From NCBI GenBank assembly GCA_003116995.1, contig BDSL01000004.1, forward strand, positions 2,356,001 through 2,420,000: a DNA stretch of 64,000 bases. Reading direction: 5' to 3'. How positions within the stretch are numbered: position 1 is the first letter of the stretch; the number at the start of each line of letters is the position of its first letter. The translations under genes and the position numbers were made by a program. This document shows, piece after piece, positions 10,301 through 19,793 of this stretch. Origin of the DNA: Yamagishiella unicocca. Lineage: Eukaryota > Chlorophyta > Chlorophyceae > Chlamydomonadales > Volvocaceae. The notes under the pieces were generated by a model. That model worked only from the letters and a program-made list of their open reading frames with translations. It made no database searches and was not told the origin of the DNA.

Positions 10301-13300
10301 CCGCGCACAGCAGTCCTGCCAAAAGCCACACGGCGGGCAGAGACGCTTAAGTCAGCACTCAGGCAAGTGGGGTAGGCATCAGCGGTGACGCGACAGCGCA
10401 GCAGAGGCATCCACTGGGGGGGGGGATTCGAGGGAAACCCGTGGATGGGGTAGCCAGCCAGCCCACCGTCCGCAACCTCGCAGCCCGCACCCTGACACCC
10501 TGCCCACCCACCCCAGGGGCCCCCCCCGACCAACGGTTCACCGACTTTCCTCTACCCACCCCGCCCCACTCCACCCCACTCCGCCCCACTCCGCCCCACT
10601 CCGCCCCACTCCGCCCCACCTTTTCCTGTCGTACACAGGTTTTCCTTCCAAACCTTCCGAAACCCGCCCCACCTCAACCCGCCGCGTCCTACTAGCGCGC
10701 TGTGCCGCACTCACCCCCAGCCCCATCCTGCGCAGCTCCGCCGCCCCCACCGCCGCCCCCACCGCCACCAGATGCCGCAGGTGCAACCCATGGCCGGCCA
10801 GCAGCAGCACCGCCAGCGGCGACAATGGCCCCGCCGCGGAGACCGCCGCCCGGAGCGGCCTGGCGGCGTCATTGTCGTACACGCCGTGCCGTGAGCAGTC
10901 CAGGTACGTCAACCGCCAACTGCCGTCTGGGCCACTGGCCACCGCGGGATGCTCCAGGGGATGCTCCAGGGAATGCCGGCTGGCCGCTGGTGGGTCGTCG
11001 CCGCTGCCTTGGTCGGCTGGGATGTTGGCGGCGTCAAGGGGGGCGGCGGAGGCTGGCGTGTAGGGGCGCAGCTGAGCGATGCTGGCGAGCAGTTCCACCG
11101 CCTGCGCACCACCGGCAACAAGCCCCCGCCCACAGACACCCTATGCACGTCAGCGCAGGCAGGAATAGAGGGAATGGAGCTGCAGTCCCCGCAAAGCCAC
11201 CTTGGGCCACCGAGATCATCCGAGCACGTGGATAGCCCATGCACAGCTTTCGACCTGGCTTTCGACCTGGCTTTCAACCTAGCTTTCGACCTGGCTTTCG
11301 ACCTGGCTTTCGACCTGGCTTTCGACCTGGCTTTCGACCTGGCTTTCGACCTGGCTTTCGACCTGGCTTTCGACCTGGCTTTCGACCTGGCTTTCGACCT
11401 GGCTTTCGACCTGGCTTTCGACCTGGCTTTCGACCTGGCTTTCGACCTGGCTTTCGACCTGGCTTTCGACCTGGCGGGGCGTCTTTGGCTCTCTTGACCC
11501 GCTTCCGGTGTCCACGTGCCGCACGCCATCTCTCCAGTCCCCAACCCGACAGCAGCTAGACCGAGACCCCATCCTCGACTCAGCTCCTTCACCCGCTGCC
11601 ACGGCAAAACCCTACCGACTCCCGCCCCGCGGCCCCCGCCGGCCCCCACCTCTCACACCCCCAGCCCCACCCCTCCCGCCCCCAGCCCCACCTCTCCCGC
11701 CCCCAGCCCCACCCCTCCCGCCCCCAGCCCCACCCCTCCCGCCCCCAGCCCCACCCCTCCCGCCCCCAGCCCCACCTCTCCCGCCCCCAGCCCCACCTCT
11801 CCCGCCCCCAGCCCCACCCCTCCCGCCCCCAGCCCCACCCCTCCCGCCCCCAGCCCCACCCCTCCCGCCCCCAGCCCCACCTCTCCCGCCCCCAGCCCCA
11901 CCTCTCCCGCCCCCAGCCCCACCTCTCCCGCCCCCAGCCCCACCCCTCACGCCCCCAGCCCCACCTCTCACGCCCCCAGCCCCACCCGTAACGTGCAGCC
12001 GGAGCTCCCCAGGTGCGCCGGCAGCACCGCCGTGTTTCCGCCGCAGCCCAGCTCACACAGCCCCGCCGCGTCCAGCATGCCTCCGCACCAGCCGCACCAC
12101 AATGCCTGCCCCCTGTCCCCTGCGGTCGGCGCCGCAACTAACACGTCTGGCCCCTCCTGCTGCCCTTTCTGCTGCTGCCCTAGCCGCCCTTGCGGCCGCC
12201 CTCCGGCTGCGGCGGAGCCGCCGCCGGCTGCCGGCAACGGCGGTGGTAGGCAGGACGGGCGGTACGCTGCCGGCTGCGGCCACGCAGCGGGCGCCAGGTG
12301 GGCCTTGGAAGGAGTCTCGGGGGTCAGCCACACGCAGCTCACGGCGGGCAGTGAGGCCAAGCTGCTCAGCGGTGGCCCAGGCACCTGAAGGCGCGGCGGG
12401 GCGGGGATGGCGGGAGGGGAGGAGAGGAAAGGGGTTCGGGGCTTGGCTTGGGCGGCAGCTGTGGCAAGGCCCGGCGGCGCCCGAGGGGATGCACGGCTTT
12501 GCTCGCCAGCCGTCTCCTCGGCCGGACTGGGGCTCGGGTAACGGGGGGCCGTTGGTAACGGTAACGGTCAGGCCGGCGGCACGGTAGGTGGTAGGCCATT
12601 AAGGGCGGACGACGCACCGTCAAGAGCCCCGGATCGCCGCCGGCGACCACCGGAGTGTTGACCAGCGCCGCAATCGCCGCCCATTGGACGTCCGACGCCG
12701 CGATACTGTCTCTCGCAGGGTGGTGCGCCGCCAGCACATCCGTAGCGGCACCGCGCGCCAGAAGCGTAAGGCGGCCGTCGCTAGCGAGCGTGTCGGCGCC
12801 CAGCCGCGCCGCCGCCGGCGGCCGGAAAAAAACGCCGTACTCGACGCCGCCGGCTGCGGCTGCGGCTGCTGCGGCTGCTGCGGCTGCGGCTGCTGCGGCT
12901 GCGGCGGCTGCGGCTGCGGCTACGGCGGCTGCGGCTGCGGCTGCTGCGGCCTCGGCTGCGGCTACGGCGACGACGGCGGCGGCACGCCGCCGCCGAGCAT
13001 TCCGCACAACTTCTTGCAGCTGCCGCCGCAAAGGTACCACCGACGCGTATGGCCGCGGTGCCCGGCGCGTGATGGACGTGGGTGCCCCGCGGCGCGCTTC
13101 CTCCGGCGGAGGCACAGCGGCGTGTAGGGCTGAGCGCCAAGCGCCATCCGCCAGGACGCGCACGCGCTGCGCTCGCTGGTGCCAGTGCCGGGCATCGAAG
13201 GAGAGGTCGTCGCCTGCGCGCCGCGCGCGTATATCAGGTGGAAGGGATGCGTGCGGGTTCCCGACGGCAGGTCGCAGGCATGTTAGGTTACAGCTGGTGT

Positions 13301-14423
13301 GCGTACTTCGCAGACAGCAGGTGCACCATTTTAGGCTCCACGACAGGCGTGTTGGGTTACAGCAGGCGTGGGCGTGGGTGAGTCGGGAAAGGGTAGCATA
13401 TGCTCCGCGCGTGTGATATTTGAAGCTCACTATTTGAAGTCATTACGGAAACGGGAAAGGAGACGAAATCCCAGCCCAGCCCAGCCCGTGTGTGCGGTCC
13501 CAAGGCTATCAGCAAGCAAGGGGCCAGAGAGGCTGAGGGGCCGCCTGGTGGGGTGCGGCAGGGAGACCCTGCCACAGCTGGTGCGAGCACCCCCGGTCAG
13601 TCTGAGCGCATCACCAACCATACCCTCGGTCCCCCCAACGGTGGCCAACGTGTGTCGTAATTACGGCATGGTGTCGGGTGGTGGCAGGCAGGGCGCAGCT
13701 TTGTGTACGGCAGGGCGCGTCTTCGTGTACGCATGGTAAGTGCCGCATGGTAAGTGGCGCTGACGTTCCGAGGATTAGGTTGGAGTGCCGATGCGTCTTG
13801 TCGAGGAGGTTAGGGCATGATGGTGGGAGGGGCAGGGAGGCGTTGCGAGCACCGATAGGTTGACGGCGCCCGTACGACGGCAGCCAGACCCCCGGCCCGA
13901 GGCACCGCTTGAATGGCAGCTAGGCAACGACCGGACGTCATGCTAGGATGCGCAGCATGTCATCGCCGCAACGTGCGGCTGGGCGACAGCAATTGGCAGG
14001 ATGCGAATTGGGTACGGCAACTGGATCCGGACCCGCCATTCGAGGATACAAGGGTGACGTACTCGGGCGCGTGGCTGTGCGTAATATGGGTTTGTGGAAG
14101 GTGGGGTAATGGTCGGGGGAAAGCAGGGCAAGGCATGTTCACGGGAGCGACGTGCCCCGCTGAGCTGCTGATTTGGGTTTCGTCAGGGGACCAAGTGCCA
14201 GACGAGGTATAAGGCAGCACAGGCACCAGCAAGCAGTTGACTCGGCCTTCCGCACGACACACCCACCGATGGATGCATGTAACAGGGCGCGCATATGGAC
14301 GCATGTACATGCGAGAGCTCGGCGATCATAGCATCCCAACGTAGCTAGGATGGAGTCCAAAGCTACGTTTGGCAGGTCGCAGAGTGTGCGGCGGCATGAA
14401 TCAATGGCCTCCGTCGGAGCCAT
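7304..14423 (-). CDS. F-box and leucine-rich-repeat protein (FBL type)
   Basis: F-box/LRR proteins are substrate receptors of SCF ubiquitin ligases: the F-box binds Skp1 and the LRRs bind the target. Seven exons in reverse order: 14423-14267, 13213-12618, 12384-11986, 11101-10715, 10315-9949, 9493-8040 and 7759-7304. All introns are GT-AG and phases match at every junction, giving 1271 residues. The F-box is at about residues 15-50 (CDLPNVALDSILATLGCYDR, then RALACTCVHMRALLH). Exon 2 contains a poly-alanine run at about residues 132-177. LRR segments follow, for example LVTLDLSSC, LRHLDLEGSSGLGPGQLA, VLELTVGANVGDAGLAAVAA, LRNLRLRHCCQ joined to LGEDVVARLAAACP, and LELLMLDGC. Long Gly/Ala/Ser insertions separate the LRRs. 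The start is the ATG just before the F-box. No orthologue can be named. Several introns carry minisatellites. Confidence 0.82.
9537..9616. repeat. 20-bp tandem repeat, four copies, in an F-box gene intron
   Basis: The unit GGGGTGCAGGATGAGATT(GG) is repeated almost perfectly. It lies just upstream, in gene orientation, of the acceptor for the 9493-8040 exon. In the reverse frame it would read QSHPAP repeats, but the acceptor at 9495 places it in the intron. Confidence 0.85.
9680..9816. repeat. Foldback (inverted-repeat) element in an F-box gene intron
   Basis: Arms at about 9717-9757 and 9771-9813 are inverse complements over roughly 40 bp with one mismatch. The centre is a C-run/G-run flanking AGATTTGTG. 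A smaller palindrome, CCCACAGATTTGTGGG, lies at about 9680. The phrase TTCGAGGGAAACC next to it recurs at about 10427 in the neighbouring intron, suggesting a small mobile foldback element. Confidence 0.75.
10561..10620. repeat. 10-bp tandem repeat in an F-box gene intron
   Basis: CCCCACTCCG is repeated about five times between the 10715-ending and 10315-starting exons. Confidence 0.8.
11239..11485. repeat. 12-bp minisatellite, about 20 copies, in an F-box gene intron
   Basis: The unit is GACCTGGCTTTC, nearly invariant (one GACCTAG/AACCTAG variant near the 5' side). Because 12 is a multiple of 3, every frame stays open and gives false repeat proteins (DLAF on one strand, KARS on the other). 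Bounded by the exon ending at 11986 and the exon starting at 11101. Confidence 0.92.
11645..11985. repeat. 21-bp C-rich minisatellite, about 16 copies, next to a splice donor
   Basis: The unit is CCCGCCCCCAGCCCCACCYCT, with C/T variation at one or two positions. On the coding strand it is a long G-rich array starting right at the donor of the 12384-11986 exon (CGG/GTGGGG). It could form G-quadruplexes in the pre-mRNA. Confidence 0.9.
12843..12975 (-). repeat. Coding GCN/GGC tract giving the poly-alanine run of the F-box protein
   Basis: Imperfect GGCTGC-type repeats on the + strand read as an almost pure alanine tract of about 45 residues on the coding strand, between the F-box and the first LRRs. 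Confidence 0.8.
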
Positions 14424-14923
14424 CCTGAGCTTACGAGTAGTTACTGCGCTAAAAAACCCTTCTTCTTAAGTCTTGCGTGCGCCAAGCTTGGCTAGAGCTG
14501 CGACATGGCGACGCGTGGACGGGGCGAGGCCCATTTGGACGACCTTTCCGTACAGCGATTCAAGTGCATGTTAGACGCATGCGCACACACGTTTGCATAG
14601 ACAAGATAGACTGCCCAAAATTAGAAGCCTAACCTCTAGCCCAAACCATTTACTTGCGACTTGACTAAATCTCGACATTGCTGACTCCGAGCGGATTGCA
14701 GCTTCCTGCCGCGCACCCGACCTTCGAATTTGGAAGTCGCCTACTCCAGCGGTTTCGCTCGCGCTGGACCACCTGGAAGCCAATGCTTTACAACACAATG
14801 TCAACCGGCGCGTACCAAGTTTTCATCCCGCTGTGAGTCGCAACATTCTTCCGCTTTGGAAGTGTCTGCCCACCTTCCGCGTCGGCGCCATCTCCCATTA
14901 AACACCTTCGCGCTTTCGCCACT
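14424..14923. other. Divergent promoter region between the F-box gene (-) and the AP2-like gene (+)
   Basis: About 500 bp between two outward-pointing starts. I see no clear TATA box or repeated motif. Both 5' UTRs are expected here. Confidence 0.45.
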
Positions 14924-15536
14924 ATGAAAGCCCTCTGTTTACCACACCTGACACATAGTAGTTGTGTAGCGATGGGTGGAGAACGCCCGTTCAGTGGCGA
15001 GCTGGTGACAGCCCAGCAACGCGGCCACTTCCTTTGTTTTGGCACAGTTATTTGGCGCTCGCTGTCGCGCAGGTTGCACTGCTGTCCTGCCGACCTTTTC
15101 GTAGCTTACCTGCTTCCGTTGCCTAGGAATTCATGTTGTTCTTCCAACCGTCGCGGTCGACCGCGCGCTGCCCAACCACGCAACTGCAGAGGCGCTTTCC
15201 ATCAGGAGGAGAACTACCTAAGCTCTGAAGAAGAGCGTTTTGTTCAGCCTCCTGCTTTGAGTAGAAAGCGCGGACTGGACGCCGACCCGGATTATGTCGA
15301 GAGCCATTTGGCCCAAGTCGGCCAACACAGCGCTCACAATGATGGTAGGACTTCAAGCTTTCCTGACCTAAAGCCTCGTATTGGGGATGCCATGCGTGCA
15401 GGCGTTTCATTTGCTGAGCAATTGTCGTTCGGTCCAACGCAGGGCCGGGCAACAAGGTTGGCTACAGGGGCGTTCGGCGACGGCCATGGGGCTCTTATGC
15501 CGCGGAAATCCGCGACGCGGGTTGCGGGAAGCGCAG
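14924..15536 (+). CDS. Putative upstream exon(s) of the AP2-like gene
   Basis: An open frame of about 200 codons ends at a good donor (GCGCAG/GTATGT at 15537). Its second half looks protein-like, with an acidic patch (NYLSSEEERF) and mixed composition (KPRIGDAMRAGVSFAEQLSF). Its first part is less convincing and may hold another splice junction near 15205. No domain is recognised. It is joined to the AP2 exons only by strand and proximity; I could not find the exon that should link the phase 1 donor to the AP2 exon. Confidence 0.35.
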
Positions 15537-16126
15537 GTATGTAGGTTCAAACAGTTAGGCTGGCCTCACAGTCGTGTCCTGAGTCAGCATAGAGTTATAG
15601 GTTAAAGCATATAGTTTACGCATGTACTTACCAAGTCACCATGTATATGCACGTTGGTAGCGGCTTACAATGCACGAGGACAGCCAACCGGCTGCGGGCT
15701 GTATGCGTATCCAATTTCCAAAAGTGACGGTACCGATATTTGTGAGTATTAACCGGGTAGTTCAGCTTGAACGTCGTCGTTTCGTGGATGTTGCGGACAA
15801 CGACGGCAGGGGGAAAGCCACGACCGCAGGGCTCCTTCGTTGTTACATGGTTTGGACACCATCTGATCGTTTACTTGAACAATTTATAGCGTGTTGATTG
15901 CTGTTGGGGTACCTATCGCGTTTGTAGGCGGTGGGCGTTTTTGCAGCTGGGGGCGAGTCACGACGCACTAATCGGGGTGCGTCTGCGACAAGGGCCACGT
16001 ATCCAGTGCACCACACGCAAAAACAAACTCATATTTCCCCACTCCGATCAGCTGCACAGTCATTCCACACGCCGGGACGGAGGTTAGGAACCCTGCGCCC
16101 TGTGTGACCTGCTTGACGATAACCCC

Positions 16127-16779
16127 TTGCCTCGACTGCCTGGCGCCTCGATCAACCGTGGTCACAGGTGGATTGGCACGTTCAAAACTCCCGAGGAGGC
16201 CGCACGCGCCTATGACGAGGCCGCAATTGCCCTCCACGGGTGGCGCGCAAAAACCAACTTCGTATATGAGAGCCAACTCCAGCAGCAGCCCGCAAAGGCG
16301 GCGCAAGTGGCGCACGCGGTGAGCGCATGTAGATTGCGGGAGTACATGGAGTATGGACGGAAAGCTAAGCGATACAGCGAATAGCAGTTCCACTTTGGGG
16401 GAAGGTGCTGCCTGCGGCATGCTTACGCCCACCCCCAACCGGATGCTACTGCTCGTTCCCCGGCCCCGTGCGACTTGCGGCTTGCGCCTCTACTCACAGC
16501 AACCCTGCCCCCGCGAACAACAGTTCACGTGTCTTGAGTGTAAGCCGTGCGGTCACATGCGCTGTACTCGTTGCACCCTCCGGCTATGTAGTGACTCCGC
16601 TTGCTCCAAACCCTACCCAGGTGTCGCGGCGCAAGTCGGACGACTCGGATTGCTCGATGACGGCGGCGTTGCCGTTCGAGGAGTACGTTTCTTTGGAAGC
16701 GCAGCAACAGCCGCCGCGCCTGGAGGCCTTGGTGCAAGTAGCACACCTCTTCGCTTGCCGCGACTTCGCCATGGCGTAG
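16127..16779 (+). CDS. AP2/ERF-domain protein, 3' exons (C-terminal half of the domain)
   Basis: AP2/ERF domains bind DNA through a three-stranded sheet packed on a helix. The exon ending at 16318 (donor GTGAGC) encodes [20 protein letters not shown] and then [13 protein letters not shown], matching the third strand and the AARAYD helix. A terminal exon, 16621-16779, follows in phase ([11 protein letters not shown] ... FACRDFAMA, stop TAG). Only the second half of the domain is visible. The upstream edge of the first exon is either an acceptor at 16168 (cacag/GTGG) or further 5', where [11 protein letters not shown] continues in frame. The first two strands (usual YRGV motif) were not found, so they lie in an unseen exon or are lost. 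A transcription factor role is inferred from the domain only. Confidence 0.6.
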
Positions 16780-19690
16780 CTACAGCGCACGCGGACAGCA
16801 GGCGCTGCCGCCCCGTTGTGCATATGGAAGGTCGCGAGGGGAAAGCTGTGCTGGTGCGTGCAATGTTGCTGCATGAGCAGCGTTGCTTGGCACAGGACTT
16901 CGGTAAGATACAAATTGTACATTTTGGGGTAAACGGTTCTTACAGGCTCTTAGGCAAACACGAGTCAACGGGCTCGTTGTGAGACTTAGGAGACGACCAA
17001 GGCACTTTCGTGGCGGCAATGTTCTTCCCCGCTTTGGCCACTGTGGTGCGACCGCTGAGCGCAGCAGATCGCGACAGACTGACGGTGTAGTGGCGTATGG
17101 CGAACGCTGCCCTCTTTATTATAGGCGCATTATAGGAAGAAAGAATAGGTATGACTGACCACAGTCCTGCGCGTAGGTGGCGCACCGGTGGCGCACCGGC
17201 GAGCCAAATAGCCCAGAATGTGTGGCGAGTCGACTTCGGGTGCCGGCGTGTCCCGAGCGGCTGCGGTTAAGGTTGGCGCAGAATTGTGTTCCACATAGAC
17301 CTAGTCTAGTTGCTTTCAGGCGCTTCCTACGCTTGCCTCCGATGTGTTTGGATATACGCGCTCCGCCTCAGAGCCGCGTCGTGGTCGGCGTGGTGCTAGA
17401 CGTTGACGATTATTATTCTGTGCTTCGACAGGACCCCTGTGTTCCGACGGTATTTCCGTTCGCCGAGCCATTCATCGCGGGGTTGTTGGGCCGCCTGGTC
17501 CGTTCCGTGTCAGATCCGTGTCTCGCTTTTGACCACCCACCCCCTGGCGAGGCAGAAGGTTTGCTGTGCTAGTCGCCTCCTGTTCGACGCCCTCTCTGAG
17601 GGGGGAGGGCTGATAGGTAGTGGCGAGTTGGCGAGCGCCGTATGGATAAGGCTGGAAGGCGAGGGGTGGTGCGAAGCCAACTAATAGGCGGTTGTTTGGA
17701 GCGTATAAAATTCAGGGCGGTGGCGACTCGGGTCGTGACCTGAGGGCAGTTAAGGTGACGATGAGGCGGATGCAGGTGTGGCGAAGTAATATGCTTAATA
17801 ATAAGTGTTCGTATCCCGTGAGCCATTGGGAGCACATTGGGAAAGTACGGGTCGTGCAGAAGAGTAGATATGCTGCGTCGGGGCACGTACGGCGGTGGGG
17901 GAAGGGGCACCAGATGTCGCCGCATGGTGGTTTTTCATTGGACCATAATTGATTGGAAATTGGTCCCAAACCAGCGAATCGTCTGATTCTCGGCCAAACT
18001 TCGCAATGTCATGTCTGTATTTTTATGCTTTCTTACGTTGGTACGCGTCTGCTACTGCTGGCGCCGCGGTGCTATGGGTGCATCATGTCACCCACGACCG
18101 GCCCTGCGCGTTGGGCCGTGTTCCATGTCCACTGATCCCGGTTGTTGTGGGTGTGCTGAGAGCCAGCCAGTCGCCATGGCGTCGGGATACGCGTGTTGTC
18201 TCAAGTTCATTCGGTATCGTTGGTCATAGCTTCGGCTCAGGGGCTTCAGCTCAATGTGTGTTCAGCACTGTACTTTTCCTGCGCCATTTATTCATCCCCT
18301 TGTAAGAACCTTGACGAACAGCGTGCCTAGAGTGCGATCGTTTGGAGCTCGCCCCTCGTTCGCTTACACGCGGCAGGATACGGTGCCAGCTGGGCGGGTG
18401 CGGTGTGCCGCCGCCAGCTGCCGCTGTTCTTGTGCCCCTCATACTTCCATCGAATCCGGCTCATATAGCAGCGACAGCAGCAATCTCCCATGTATGAGAC
18501 ACGCACCGTACGCGTAAGACTTCGGCACTCGTCAACCGGGTGTCTGCATACATACGCCGGAAGGGAACCGAGCAAATGAACGAATACGCCTCCTTCCCAT
18601 GTCCATACAAAGGTTGTGACTTTTTGACATACCCGATTACCTTTGGCATGCTTAGCTCTGTGACGACCTAGTGGGGCCCTCTGTGTCCCAACGCGCTGAG
18701 GCGGAGCTGAGGCGTAATATTTATGGAACATTTACAAATGTTACAAGTGTCCGAGATACATTCGACATGGGGAAAACGGCGCGAACAACGGCATAGCAGT
18801 ACTATGTTTCATAGCAGTGTGAACTTTAAGCGTGGCTTATATACGCATTGTTTGCGACAACAGGTGACAGTAGCCTTATGTATCGCTGGCCCTCGACCAG
18901 ATGCGCTCCCCTTTCAGCGATGGTGATCGCAAGCGCTCCCAACCGACGGCCATTCGTTCGGGCACTCGTTTGCATGCAATCGCACGTCCGCGTGTATTAG
19001 GCAAATATTTTGATCTGAAATGCTGTATATGATGTAGGAAAGCTGGCGCTCGCGCGTGACGGACTGCAACACCAACTGCAACACCAGCATTTGGGTTGCC
19101 GCGGGCAACTATCGGCAGTCTGCGCCTTTTTTTCAGCCGGTTCAAAATGCGATGCCCATTTAACTCTATGGTAATGATACTTACACCAGGGTAAGCGTTC
19201 GGTCACAATTTAAGTATATCGTTACATACCGGTAGTTCAACAGCCAGCACAGTCGAACCGGATGCAGCCTAATCATCAGTAGCATAAAAGCATTAAGCGA
19301 ATGCGTGCTTACATGTTTAAAAAGAGTCCGTCAGCTGGGGTTGATGTTTCCGCTGTCCGGCTTGAACGTACGCGTGGCGTTAACGACCAAGCTTATACTC
19401 GGCAGGAAGACGCCCCGTACGTTTACGTTTAGCCGTCCTCCACAAATGTGTTCAACGAGGCATAACGCACCCAACGTGAATATGCTGAATATTAGTTGAA
19501 ATCCAGGAATGTTCCCGGGCATCCGCCAGAATCCAACAGAATACTTAGGGCCGAATAACTTAGGATCTGCGTCGAAACTGAAGGTTCCGCATTGCATGAT
19601 TGTAAAATTTTAATTCAATTGCGCAGCGTGGAAGAGTCTTGAGCGATCGACATCCTTTGGGATTTGCGGGTGCTAGGCAACAGCTGGGTT
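16780..19690. other. About 2.9 kb with no supported gene
   Basis: Codons are scattered and composition is less GC-rich. The longest open frames (17177-17572 +, 17569-17925 -, 18327-18731 -) lack domains, and I could not join them into a convincing spliced gene. The region after 19000 is AT-richer and lies upstream of the first pherophorin promoter. Confidence 0.5.
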
Positions 19691-19742
19691 GGTGGGCGCC
19701 AGGCAGACCAGGTACGGCATTCGAAAGGGATTTCACATAAGA
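19691..19742 (+). promoter_or_regulatory. Pherophorin core promoter block, gene 1
   Basis: Contains GTGGGCGCC, then GTACGGCATTCGAA, then CACATAA ending at 19740, 58 nt before the ATG at 19794. The same order and spacing occur upstream of the other three pherophorin genes in this window. Confidence 0.65.
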
Positions 19743-19793
19743 ACATCCTCAGCGACAAATATAGAATTATCGCTGTGTATCGTCTCTCACAAC

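Noticed and set aside
11239..11649. Open frames encoding DLAF, KARS or FRPG repeats on both strands
   Set aside because: A 12-bp repeat keeps all frames open; the sequence lies between well-supported splice sites of the F-box gene.
11508..12587. 359-codon proline-rich open frame on the plus strand
   Set aside because: Produced by the 21-bp C-rich array and the antisense of an F-box gene exon.
15123..15455. 110-codon open frame on the minus strand
   Set aside because: Overlaps the better plus-strand frame that ends at a GTATGT donor; no domain or splice partner.
17177..17572. 131-codon open frame on the plus strand
   Set aside because: No signal, domain, repeat or splice context; consistent with chance in GC-rich DNA.
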